A stretch of DNA of 64,000 bases, taken from NCBI RefSeq assembly GCF_014649495.1, contig NZ_BMTD01000008.1, positions 62,001-126,000 of the forward strand, read 5' to 3'. This DNA is from Streptomyces filipinensis. Its GTDB lineage: Bacteria; Actinomycetota; Actinomycetes; Streptomycetales; Streptomycetaceae. Under the pieces are notes generated by a model, which saw nothing but the letters and a program-made list of their open reading frames with translations, was not told the DNA's origin and did no database searches. The position numbers were made by a program, and so were the translations under genes. Each line of letters opens with the position of its first letter. Within the stretch, counting starts at the first letter, position 1. Below are positions 50,590-58,303 of this stretch, one piece after another.

Positions 50590-51726
50590 TCAAGCGTGGG
50601 CGGCGGCGGGCTCGGACGCGGCTTCCTGTGCTTCCAGTTCACGCACCAGGGGCAGCACCCGCTTGCCGAAGTACTCGACCTCCTCCAGGTAGTGCAGGAA
50701 GCCGAGGAGGAAGAGGTCGACGCCGAGACGCCTGTAGGCGACGATCCGCTCGGCGATCTGCTCGGGGGTGCCGATCAGTCCGGTGCGGAAGCCGTCGTTG
50801 TACTGGACGAGGTCCTCGAACGTGGAGTCCTGCCACATGCCCTTGCCGTCGCCGGTGGACGGGCCGGCCTGCTGGACGGCGTCGCGGAAGCCGTGCACGG
50901 CCTGCGTGTCGGCCTTGGCGACGATCTCGCGGAGCGTCTCGCGGGCTTCGGCTTCGGTGTCGCGGGCGATGAGGAAGCCGTTGAGGCCGAACTTCGGTGC
51001 CGTGCGGCCCGCTTGGACGGCGGAGGAGCGGACGTCCTGGATCTGCTCGGTGACGCCGTCGAAGTCCTTGCCGTTGGAGAAGTACCAGTCGGAGACGCGG
51101 CCGGCCATGGCGCGCGCGGCGGTGGAGTTGCCGCCCTGGAAGATCTCCGGGTGCGGACGCTCGGGGGTGTTCAGCGGCTTGGGCTTGAGGGAGAAGTCAC
51201 GCAACCGGTAGAAGTCACCGGCGAGCTCGGCGTGGTCCTCGGTCCAGATCGTCCGCAGGGCGCGGATGAACTCCTCGGAGCGCCGGTAGCGTTCGTCGTG
51301 CTCCAGCCAGGGCTCGCCCAGCGCGGTGAACTCCCCCTTGAACCAGCCGCTGACGACATTGACGGCGAAGCGGCCGTTCGACAGGTGGTCGGCGGTGGCG
51401 CCGAGTTTGGCGAGGACGCCCGGGTGCCACAGACCGGGGTGGACGGCGGCGATGACCTTCAGCCGCTGGGTGGCGAGCAGCAGGGCGAGGCTGAAGCTGG
51501 TGGACTCGTGCTGGTACTCGGCGCCGTAGCTGGCCATGTAGCGGACCTGGCTGAGCGCGTAGTCGAAGCCGTTGTTCTCGGCGAGGACGGCGAGTTCGCG
51601 GTTGTAGTCGTAGCCCCAGTCGGTGCGCTGCTCGACGGTGCTGGTGACCAGACCGCCACTGACGTTCGGCACCCAGTAGGCGAAGCGGACGGGATCGGAT
51701 CCGGGGTATGCGGAGGATGCGGGCAT
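50590..51726 (-). CDS. sfnG: FMNH2-dependent dimethyl sulfone monooxygenase
   Basis: A 378-residue luciferase-fold enzyme. The start FAYWVPNVSGGLVTSTVEQR followed by TDWGYDYN is diagnostic for SfnG, which converts dimethyl sulfone to methanesulfinate. Other landmarks are NNGFDYALSQVRYMASYG, LKVIAAVHPGLWHPG, FAVNVVSGWFKGEF (flavin site) and DLFLLGFLHYLEEVEYFG. The ATG at 51,724-51,726 follows CCAGGAG at the right spacing; a longer start at 51,789 is rejected. It is the first enzyme gene after the cysteine leader peptide, 177 nt away, and is divergent from a LysR regulator. Confidence 0.92.
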   Translation of the reverse strand: MPASSAYPGSDPVRFAYWVPNVSGGLVTSTVEQRTDWGYDYNRELAVLAENNGFDYALSQVRYMASYGAEYQHESTSFSLALLLATQRLKVIAAVHPGLWHPGVLAKLGATADHLSNGRFAVNVVSGWFKGEFTALGEPWLEHDERYRRSEEFIRALRTIWTEDHAELAGDFYRLRDFSLKPKPLNTPERPHPEIFQGGNSTAARAMAGRVSDWYFSNGKDFDGVTEQIQDVRSSAVQAGRTAPKFGLNGFLIARDTEAEARETLREIVAKADTQAVHGFRDAVQQAGPSTGDGKGMWQDSTFEDLVQYNDGFRTGLIGTPEQIAERIVAYRRLGVDLFLLGFLHYLEEVEYFGKRVLPLVRELEAQEAASEPAAAHA

Positions 51727-51801
51727 GGGAACTCCTGGCAGGGGAATGCTGCGCGGGCAGGACGAATGAGCTCCGCGGAATTCAGGCACGCTGGAGCGGG
51801 G

Positions 51802-51828
51802 TTTCCGGGAAAGCCGTCGTCACGACGG
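51802..51828. promoter_or_regulatory. Two adjacent inverted repeats in the sfn leader transcript
   Basis: TTTCC-G-GGAAA at 51,802-51,812 and CCGTCG-TCA-CGACGG at 51,814-51,828 lie between the cysteine leader peptide stop and sfnG. In the leftward RNA both can form hairpins about 75-100 nt after the leader. A run of A (51,829-51,833, plus strand) precedes them in that direction, so they are not a standard U-tract terminator; an attenuation or RNA-stability role is possible. Confidence 0.4.
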
Positions 51829-51903
51829 AAAAATGAGCCAGGACCGGAATTCACGGAAGGAAGTCACAGAGGGAGCGGGTGGGAGGGTTTCCCTCGGGCG
51901 CGC

Positions 51904-51984
51904 TCAGACCCGACAGCGACAGAAGGCGCTGGAAACACGCGCAAGGTCGACGTGGAGTCGCCGCGTGAGGTCCTGTCGCTTCAT
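51904..51984 (-). CDS. Cysteine-responsive leader peptide (26 aa) of the sfn/ssu operon
   Basis: A 26-codon ORF from ATG 51,982-51,984, too short for ordinary gene finding. Its sequence carries DLTRRLHVDLARVSSAFCRC and ends two residues later, the canonical form of the actinobacterial sulfur-operon leader peptide, with two Cys codons close to the stop. It lies 177 nt before sfnG on the same strand. The paralogue at 2640-2717 precedes the ssu transporter operon. Ribosome pausing at the Cys codons in low cysteine is the expected signal that raises expression of the downstream genes. Confidence 0.92.
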   Translation of the reverse strand: MKRQDLTRRLHVDLARVSSAFCRCRV

Positions 51985-52121
51985 GCCATCGATCGAACCA
52001 GGAGGGAGTCCGGCCGGTCAAGAATGCCCGGATGTGATTCCACATGGTGAGAGTCGGTATTCACGAGGTTGTGACAGGGATTCCCTTGAACCCGGTCTCG
52101 GGAGGGCGCAGTCTCCTGTTC

Positions 52122-53048
52122 GTGCGTATCGAACAGCTCGAATACATCGCCGCCGTCACACGGCTCGGTTCGCTGCGGCGCGCCGCCGAGGAACTGCACC
52201 TGTCCCAGCCGGCGCTCAGCGAGACCGTACGCAATCTGGAGCGCGAGCTCGGCGTGGACCTGCTGGAGCGCAAGCGGTCCGGGGCGAAGATCAGCGACGA
52301 GGGGCGCGAGCTGCTGCCGCACATCATGAGCGTGCTGGACGCGGTCGACCGGCTGCGCGGCGCGGCCGGCGACCAGCACCGCATCAGCCGCATGGTCCGA
52401 CTCGGCACGGTGAACACGGCTACCGTGCCGCTGGTCATCCCGACCGTGCGCGAGTTCCGGGCCTCGCACCCGGTCACCCAGGTGGAGTTGGTCGGCGCGC
52501 AGCAGGCCGACATCCACCGCGGCCTGTTGGAGGGCGCCTTCGACCTGGGACTGGTGAACTACCTCCGGGGCGACGACATTCCGCCCGGCTTCGAGACGAC
52601 GGAGCTGCTCTGCGGCCGGCCGGTGGTGTGCGTGCGTCCGGACAGTCCGCTGGCGGCCCTGGAGGCGGTGGACGCGGACAGTCTCCTGGCCGAGCCGCTG
52701 GTCGTGATGCGGTCCGGCTATGTGATGCACCGTTTCGTGCACCGGCTGCTCCGCAGCCGGACTCCGTCCTTCTCGTACTCCACCGACGGGGCGGAGATGG
52801 GCAAACTGATGGTGGCCGAGGGTCTGGGGGCCACGGTGCTGCCGGACTTCAGCGTCCTCGGCGACCCGCTGGAGCGACGCGGCGCGATCACTGTGCGGCC
52901 GCTCGCGGGGGATGCGACCGACGTACTGCTGGTACTGCAGCGCCGCCCATCCGGTTCCGTTCCGCGGGCGGTCCGCGACCTGCACGAGCTCTTCGTGCGC
53001 AACGCCCAGGCGTGCGGCGCTTCTTCGCGACGGTTGACGGAGGGATGA
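52122..53048 (+). CDS. LysR-family regulator of the sulfone/sulfonate operon
   Basis: A 308-residue LysR protein. The helix-turn-helix is at the start (IEQLEYIAAVTRLGSLRRAA, then LSQPALSETVRNLERELG), followed by the linker helix and an effector domain of periplasmic-binding type (VRLGTVNTATVPLVIPTVRE, then GLVNYLRGDD and LGATVLPDFSVLG). The GTG at 52,122 is chosen by alignment to LysR starts (M-x-IEQLEY); the frame opens at 52,044. The only nearby ribosome-site candidate, GGGAGGG at 52,100-52,106, is further away than usual. It is divergent from the sfnG operon and probably activates it when preferred sulfur is lacking, like CysB/Cbl or SfnR-type control. The ligand is unknown. Confidence 0.87.
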   Translation: MRIEQLEYIAAVTRLGSLRRAAEELHLSQPALSETVRNLERELGVDLLERKRSGAKISDEGRELLPHIMSVLDAVDRLRGAAGDQHRISRMVRLGTVNTATVPLVIPTVREFRASHPVTQVELVGAQQADIHRGLLEGAFDLGLVNYLRGDDIPPGFETTELLCGRPVVCVRPDSPLAALEAVDADSLLAEPLVVMRSGYVMHRFVHRLLRSRTPSFSYSTDGAEMGKLMVAEGLGATVLPDFSVLGDPLERRGAITVRPLAGDATDVLLVLQRRPSGSVPRAVRDLHELFVRNAQACGASSRRLTEG

Positions 53049-53064
53049 CCCTGCGCCCATCGTA

Positions 53065-53150
53065 ATGGGCGGCCTGCCCGGCACCGGCAAGACCACGCTC
53101 TCCCGTCTCCTGGCGGCCCGGATCGGTGCGGTCCACACTGCCCCTTCCCT
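53065..53150 (+). pseudogene. P-loop kinase/AAA N-terminal remnant
   Basis: The run MGGLPGTGKTTLSRLLAARI followed by GAVH is the Walker A start of small AAA-type kinases (usual pattern V-x-GGLPGTGKTT-x-A-x-x-L-A). It decays after about 25 residues, with no Walker B or lid in any frame up to 53,419. Only the first strand, loop and helix survive. The remaining 53,151-53,419 shows nothing recognisable apart from the transporter's ribosome site. Confidence 0.55.
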
Positions 53151-53419
53151 CGCGTCACGCACACGCGACGGCCCATGCTGCGGCGGCCGCCTTTCGGGCA
53201 TTCGAGGACCGCCGCCTCATGCCCGGACAACGCAACTCGGGCAGCGCCCTTCGCGGCCTCATTGCGGCCGTCACCGAGGCCCTGGCAGCGCGCCCATGGG
53301 GGACGCACGCACTCCCACGCCTAAAACTATGGTGTCCCACCACATACGCCTCTGACCTGCACGTTCCTACGGTGTGGCGACACGCAAACGTCCCCGTTCA
53401 ACGCCAGGAAGTGGTGCCG

Positions 53420-54805
53420 ATGTCGTCGCCCGTAACCGCTCCACCAGCCCCGTCCAGCCTCCCCCGCATCGTCGCCGCCAGCCTCATCGGCACCACCATC
53501 GAGTGGTACGACTTCTTCCTCTACGGCTCGGCCGCCGCGCTCGTGTTCAACAAGCTGTTCTTTCCGGGCTCCGACCCGCTCGTCGGGACGCTGCTGTCGT
53601 TCCTGACGTATGCCGTCGGGTTCGCGGCCCGCCCGTTGGGAGCGCTCGTGTTCGGGCACTACGGTGACCGGCTGGGGCGGAAGAAGCTGCTCGTGCTGAG
53701 CCTGCTGATGATGGGCGGGGCGACGTTCGCCATCGGGCTGTTGCCCACGCACGCCACCGTCGGGGCCGCCGCACCCGTGCTGCTCACTTTGCTGCGGCTG
53801 GTCCAGGGCTTCGCGCTCGGCGGCGAGTGGGGCGGTGCCGTCCTGCTGGTGTCGGAGCACGGGGACGCGCGGCGGCGCGGGTTCTGGGCCTCGTGGCCGC
53901 AGACCGGCGCTCCGGCGGGGCAGTTGCTCGCGACCGGTGTGCTCTCGCTGCTGACCGCCGTGCTGTCCGACGACGCCTTCGGACGATGGGGCTGGCGGAT
54001 CCCGTTCCTGCTCTCCGGCGTCCTCGTGCTCATCGGTCTGTGGATTCGGCTGTCCGTCGACGAGTCGCCCGTCTTCAAGGAGGCGCTGGAGCGGGCCGAG
54101 GCCCGGCGCGCGGAGGCGAAGAGCGAGACGGAGCGGTTGCCGATCGTCTCCGTGCTGCGGCATCACTGGCGGGACGTGCTGGTGGCGATGGGCGCCCGCA
54201 TGGCCGAGAACATCAGCTACTACGTCATCACCGCCTTCATCCTCGTCTACGCCACCACCTCGGCCGGCGTCTCCAAGCAGACCGCGCTCAACGCCGTGCT
54301 CATCGGCTCCGCCGTGCACTTCGCCGTGATCCCGGCCTGGGGTGCGCTGTCCGACCGGATCGGCCGGCGGCCGGTGTACCTGTTCGGCGCGGCCGGTGTC
54401 GGGCTGTGGATGTTCCCGTTCTTCTCACTCACGGACACCGGGTCGTTCGGGTCCCTGATCCTGGCCGTGACCGTCGGGCTCGTGCTGCACGGCGCCATGT
54501 ACGCGCCTCAGGCCGCCTTCTTCGCCGAGATGTTCGCCACCCGGATGCGGTACTCGGGCGCGTCCATCGGCGCCCAGTTCGCCTCCGTGGCGGCGGGCGC
54601 GCCGGCCCCGCTGATCGCCACCGCGCTGCTCGACGACTACGGCAGCTCCACCCCGATCGCCCTGTACGTGATCGCCGCCGCCGTGCTGACCCTGGTCGCC
54701 GTGGGCGTGGCACGGGAGACGCGGCACCGCGACCTCGCCCGCGTAGAGGAGGGGGACGGCGCGTCCGCCGGTGCGGGAGCGGCCGCGACGGCACGGACGG
54801 CCTGA
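53420..54805 (+). CDS. MHS-family MFS transporter
   Basis: A 461-residue 12-helix permease of the metabolite:H+ symporter family (ShiA, ProP, KgtP type). Diagnostic segments are IGTTIEWYDFFLYGSAAAL in helix 1, AARPLGALVFGHYGDRLGRK with the DRxGRK loop, the LVQGFALGGEWGGAVLLVSE motif in helix 4/5 and a second ALSDRIGRRPVYL loop. The ATG at 53,420 has AGGAAG 9-14 nt upstream. The neighbouring regulator and 3-hydroxybutyrate dehydrogenase suggest that it imports a small carboxylate such as 3-hydroxybutyrate, but the substrate cannot be read from the sequence. Confidence 0.92.
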   Translation: MSSPVTAPPAPSSLPRIVAASLIGTTIEWYDFFLYGSAAALVFNKLFFPGSDPLVGTLLSFLTYAVGFAARPLGALVFGHYGDRLGRKKLLVLSLLMMGGATFAIGLLPTHATVGAAAPVLLTLLRLVQGFALGGEWGGAVLLVSEHGDARRRGFWASWPQTGAPAGQLLATGVLSLLTAVLSDDAFGRWGWRIPFLLSGVLVLIGLWIRLSVDESPVFKEALERAEARRAEAKSETERLPIVSVLRHHWRDVLVAMGARMAENISYYVITAFILVYATTSAGVSKQTALNAVLIGSAVHFAVIPAWGALSDRIGRRPVYLFGAAGVGLWMFPFFSLTDTGSFGSLILAVTVGLVLHGAMYAPQAAFFAEMFATRMRYSGASIGAQFASVAAGAPAPLIATALLDDYGSSTPIALYVIAAAVLTLVAVGVARETRHRDLARVEEGDGASAGAGAAATARTA

Positions 54806-54838
54806 CCGGGAATCCCGGACCCCGACCCCCGCCCCCAA

Positions 54839-54868
54839 ACCCCCGTACGGCAGCTCCCGTACGGGGGT
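54839..54868. terminator. Bidirectional hairpin terminator
   Basis: A perfect 12-bp stem, ACCCCCGTACGG (54,839-54,850) with CCGTACGGGGGT (54,857-54,868), and a 6-nt loop, sits between the convergent MHS transporter and PucR-type regulator genes. The right arm touches the regulator stop codon at 54,868. It should end transcription in both directions. Confidence 0.85.
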
Positions 54869-56787
54869 CAGCGTCTGTCCGGGGCCGCCAACCGGTGCAG
54901 TCGCAGGGCCAGTTGGAGTTCCAGGGCGCGGGCCGGGGTCTGCCAGTCCTCCCCCAGCAGCCGCCCGACCCGCTCCAGCCGTTGGGCGACCGTGTTCACG
55001 TGGACGTGCAGGGCGTCCTTGGTGCGGGCGGGACTCATCCCACAGGCGAAGTAGGCGTCCAGGGTGCGCAGCAGCTCCGTACCGCGTCGCTCGTCGTAGG
55101 ACACGACCGGGCCGATCGTGCGGTCGACGAAGCCGGCGACGTCCCGGTCGCCCGCGAGGAGCAGCCCGAGGAAGCCGAAGTCCTCGGCCGCCGCACCGTC
55201 CCCGGCCCGGCCCAGCAGGTGCAGCGCGTCCAGGCAGCGACGGCCCTCGGCGTAGGCGGCGGCGATGGTCTCGGGGTGGGCGGTGAGGTCGGTGACCGGG
55301 GCCGAGGCGCCGACCGTGACGGGCTGGTGGACGGCCGTGCCCAGATGGCGGGCCGTGCGGCGGGCCACCTCCGTGGCGGTGCCGTCGGTGGCGAGCGGCA
55401 GCAGCAGGACGGTGCCGCCGTCGCGTGCGGCGGCCAGGCCGTGCCGGGTCGCGGCGAGGTGGGAGGCGGCCGACCACAGGCGACGGCGGGCCGCGGCCTC
55501 CTCGTCGGCGTCGCCGGCCGGGCCGTCGAGCCGGGCGGCGAGCACGACATGGGTGGCGTCCAGGTCGGCGTGCAGCCGGGCGGCGCGTTCGCGCAGCAGG
55601 CGCGGATCCCGGTCGCGGGCGTCGAGCAGGTCGTCCAGCAGCTCCCCGCGTACGCGCTGCTCGGCCTCGGCCGCCGAGCGGCGGGCGAGCAGCAGGAGCG
55701 AGGTGACCATCGCCGCGCGCTCCAGGGTGCGCTGGTCGACGGGGTCGAGGCCGGGGTGTCCGCGCAGGACCAGCGCGCCCAGGAGTTCGCCGCCGGCGGC
55801 CACCGCGGCGATCCAGTCGCTACCGTGCCGTACGGCGTGTCCCTCGGCGCGGGACTCCTCCAGCGCGTCCGCGGGTGCCGCGCCGGCCTCGGTGAACTCG
55901 ACGGTGCCGTCGAGGACTTCGGAGACGGCCGCGGCCACGTCGTGCACACCGCCGCCGCGCAGGACGAGTTCGGCGAGCCGGTCGTGGACGTCGGAGGCGC
56001 GCTCGATGACGGCGCTGCGGTCCCGGATGATCTCGTTGGCGTGCTCCAGGCCGGCCAGGGCCGCGCGGGTCTCGGTGAGCAGATGGGCGGTGTCGATCGC
56101 CGCCGCGGCGAGCGCGGCGAAGGAGCCGAGCAGGGCGATCTGCGCGCGTTCGAAGACCCGTTCCCTGCGGTCGGCGGCGAAGAGGACGCCGATGACGTGC
56201 GGCCCGAGCATGAGGGGGACGCCGAGGATGGCGACCAGGCCCTCGTCACGGACGCCGGCGTCGATGGTGAGGGTGTGCTGGAAGCGGGCGTCCTTGAAGT
56301 AGTCGTCCGTGACGTACGGCCGGGTCGTCTGGGCGACCAGTCCGCCGAGACCCTCGCCCATGCCCAGGCGCAGCTGCTGGAAGCGGGCCGAGACGGAACC
56401 CTCCGTGACCCGCATGTACGTGTCACCGCGCGCCGCGTCGTTCAGGGTGAGGTAGGCGACGTCCGTACCGAGCAGGGAGCGGGCGCGCTGCACGATGGCC
56501 TGCAGGACGGCGTCCAGATCGCGCAGGCCCGCGAGGTCGTGGGCGGTCTCGAAGAGCGCGGACAGCTCGGCCTCGCGGCGCCGGCGTCCCTCCAGCTCCG
56601 CCCGGACGCGCAGGGCGAGCAGCTTGGCCTGTTCCAGGGCGGCGATCGCCTCGGCCGGTCTGTCCTCGGCGCGGGCGAGCAGCACCGGCTGCTCGTACGC
56701 CTCCGCGGAGGCGTCGCGGGCCAGCAGTTCGAGGTAGGGAGCCTCGGCGCTGCCGCTGGGTGCCGACTGAACGTGATCGCGAGACAT
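54868..56787 (-). CDS. GAF-domain PucR/CdaR-type transcription regulator
   Basis: A 639-residue regulator. A helical segment (to about 75) precedes a GAF domain at about 75-225 (LFETAHDLAGLRDLDAVLQA, then VAILGVPLMLGPHVIGVLFA). A middle GGDEF-like/CdaR segment spans about 330-520, and the C-terminal PucR helix-turn-helix is LLRTLDAYFACGMSPARTKD followed by ALHVHVNTVAQRLERV. Members of this type respond to small metabolites and control adjacent catabolic genes. The start is taken at ATG 56,785-56,787; ATG 56,803-56,805 is equally in frame, and neither has a strong ribosome site. It lies 77 nt after the dehydrogenase gene on the same strand and is convergent with the MHS transporter. Confidence 0.88.
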   Translation of the reverse strand: MSRDHVQSAPSGSAEAPYLELLARDASAEAYEQPVLLARAEDRPAEAIAALEQAKLLALRVRAELEGRRRREAELSALFETAHDLAGLRDLDAVLQAIVQRARSLLGTDVAYLTLNDAARGDTYMRVTEGSVSARFQQLRLGMGEGLGGLVAQTTRPYVTDDYFKDARFQHTLTIDAGVRDEGLVAILGVPLMLGPHVIGVLFAADRRERVFERAQIALLGSFAALAAAAIDTAHLLTETRAALAGLEHANEIIRDRSAVIERASDVHDRLAELVLRGGGVHDVAAAVSEVLDGTVEFTEAGAAPADALEESRAEGHAVRHGSDWIAAVAAGGELLGALVLRGHPGLDPVDQRTLERAAMVTSLLLLARRSAAEAEQRVRGELLDDLLDARDRDPRLLRERAARLHADLDATHVVLAARLDGPAGDADEEAAARRRLWSAASHLAATRHGLAAARDGGTVLLLPLATDGTATEVARRTARHLGTAVHQPVTVGASAPVTDLTAHPETIAAAYAEGRRCLDALHLLGRAGDGAAAEDFGFLGLLLAGDRDVAGFVDRTIGPVVSYDERRGTELLRTLDAYFACGMSPARTKDALHVHVNTVAQRLERVGRLLGEDWQTPARALELQLALRLHRLAAPDRR

Positions 56788-56864
56788 GGTCACAGGATTC
56801 CGCATCGACCGGCCGGTCCGTCAGGCCTGTGGAAAACTCCCCGGCCGGGCGCCGCCGGGCATCT

Positions 56865-57680
56865 TCAGTGGGCCGTCCAGCCGCCGTCGAGCACCAGCGA
56901 GGTGCCGGTGACGAAGGACGCCTGCGGGCTGCACAGGTAGGCCACGGCCTCGGCGACCTCCTCCGGTTCGATGAGCCGCCGGACCGCGCTGTCCTTCAGC
57001 AGGACCTCGGACAGCACCCGCTCCTCGGGGATGCCGTGCGCCTGCGCCTGGTCGGCGATCTGCTTCTCCACCAGGGGCGTGCGCACATAGGCCGGGTTGA
57101 CACAGTTCGAGGTCACCCCATGGGCGGCGCCTTCGAGGGCGGCCGTCTTCGACAGGCCCTCAAGCCCGTGTTTGGCGGCCACATAGGCGGACTTGAAAGC
57201 GGAGGCGCGCAGCCCATGGACGGAGGACACATTGACGATGCGGCCCCAGCCCTGTGCGTACATGTGCGGCAGGGCACCGCGGATGAGGCGGAACGGTGCC
57301 TCCAGCATCACGGTCAGCACGGTGTGGAAGACCTCGGGCGGGAACTCCTGGAGCGGGCGCACCAGTTGCAGCCCGGCGTTGTTGACCAGCACGTCGATGC
57401 CGGCGGCGGCGCGTTCGGCGGCGTCCAGGTCGGTGAGGTCCACGACATGCGGTACGACGGTCCCCGCGAGGTGCCCGGTCCGCTCCGCCTGCTGGGCGAG
57501 CTCGGCCAGCCCGGTCTCGTCCCGGTCGACGGCGCGTACCCGTGCACCGGCGGCGGCGAGCCGCAGCGCACAGGCGCGGCCGATGCCGCCGGCGGCACCG
57601 GTGACGAGGGCGGTGCGACCGCCGAGGTCCAGGGTGGGGGGCTGCGGGCGAAGGCCGGGCGGATGGCTGGGCGAGATCAT
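56865..57680 (-). CDS. 3-hydroxybutyrate dehydrogenase (SDR)
   Basis: A 271-residue classical short-chain dehydrogenase: cofactor motif VTGAAGGIGRACALRL, DVLVNNAG, catalytic Ser in RIVNVSSVHGLRAS, and Tyr-x-x-x-Lys in SAYVAAKHGLEG. The EFPPEVF segment, the CVNPAYVRTPLVEKQI substrate loop and the ending SFVTGTSLVLDGGWTAH are characteristic of 3-hydroxybutyrate dehydrogenase, which interconverts 3-hydroxybutyrate and acetoacetate with NAD. The ATG at 57,678-57,680 has AGGGTC upstream. With the GAF/PucR regulator downstream and an MHS transporter nearby, it suggests use of external ketone bodies or PHB breakdown products. Confidence 0.9.
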   Translation of the reverse strand: MISPSHPPGLRPQPPTLDLGGRTALVTGAAGGIGRACALRLAAAGARVRAVDRDETGLAELAQQAERTGHLAGTVVPHVVDLTDLDAAERAAAGIDVLVNNAGLQLVRPLQEFPPEVFHTVLTVMLEAPFRLIRGALPHMYAQGWGRIVNVSSVHGLRASAFKSAYVAAKHGLEGLSKTAALEGAAHGVTSNCVNPAYVRTPLVEKQIADQAQAHGIPEERVLSEVLLKDSAVRRLIEPEEVAEAVAYLCSPQASFVTGTSLVLDGGWTAH

Positions 57681-57734
57681 GTGCCGACCCTAAGCGGCCC
57701 CCAACCGTCACCACATATGGTCGCGACCCATACT

Positions 57735-58214
57735 TCAGCCCCCAGTCATAGGGTCAAACCATGTGGGTGCCTCGGACATGGCCTGCTTGATCCGAAAGCG
57801 GCCGAACTCATGGAGATCAGGCAGCGCGTCCACCTCGAACCAGCCCACGTCCAGGGACTCGTCGTCGTTGACCCGGGCCTCGCCGCCCACGGCCCGGCAG
57901 CGGAGGGTGATGTCCATGTACTGGCACTGGTCGCCGTTGGGGTAGGTGACCGGATCCAGGGCCTGGACGAGGACGACCCGCTCGGGCACGCAGTGCACGG
58001 CCGTCTCCTCGAAGACCTCCCGCACGGCACAGGCCGCGGGCTGCTCTCCCGGCTCCGGGATGCCGCCGATCACCGACCACTTGCGGGTGTCGGACCGCCG
58101 GCCCAGGAGCACCCTGCCCTCGTCGTCGAAGACGATCGCGGTGACCCCGGGGAGCCAGAGCAGCCGCCGGCCGGCCGAGGCCCGGAGCGTGCGGATGAAG
58201 TCGGGAGTAGCCAT
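57735..58214 (-). CDS. NUDIX hydrolase
   Basis: A 159-residue protein with a complete NUDIX box, from GGIPEPGEQPAACAVREVFE to ETAV (G-x5-E-x7-REUxEExGU), which binds the metal and cleaves nucleoside-diphosphate-linked compounds. Strands GVTAIVFDDEGRVLLGRRS before it and YMDITLRCRAVGG after it complete the fold. The C-terminal part SLDVGWFEVDALPDLHEFGR is common in the MutT/ADP-ribose group; the substrate is undetermined. Start ATG 58,212-58,214. A longer frame joining the next gene upstream is an artefact of open reading. Confidence 0.9.
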   Translation of the reverse strand: MATPDFIRTLRASAGRRLLWLPGVTAIVFDDEGRVLLGRRSDTRKWSVIGGIPEPGEQPAACAVREVFEETAVHCVPERVVLVQALDPVTYPNGDQCQYMDITLRCRAVGGEARVNDDESLDVGWFEVDALPDLHEFGRFRIKQAMSEAPTWFDPMTGG

Positions 58215-58303
58215 GGGCCCGACCCTAACCGGCCGGGCCCGCGCCCTCCTGGCGGTTCGGTGCGCGCACACGCCCTTTCGGAGGGCGTACGCCGGTCGTA
58301 CGG

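Noticed and set aside
51814..51833. Hairpin followed by an A-run read as an intrinsic terminator
   Set aside because: For the leftward operon the U-tract would precede the hairpin, the wrong order; for the rightward direction no gene ends there.
53827..56940. A 1,037-codon plus-strand frame
   Set aside because: It is in the wrong frame of the transporter gene and then antisense to the regulator; no family resemblance.
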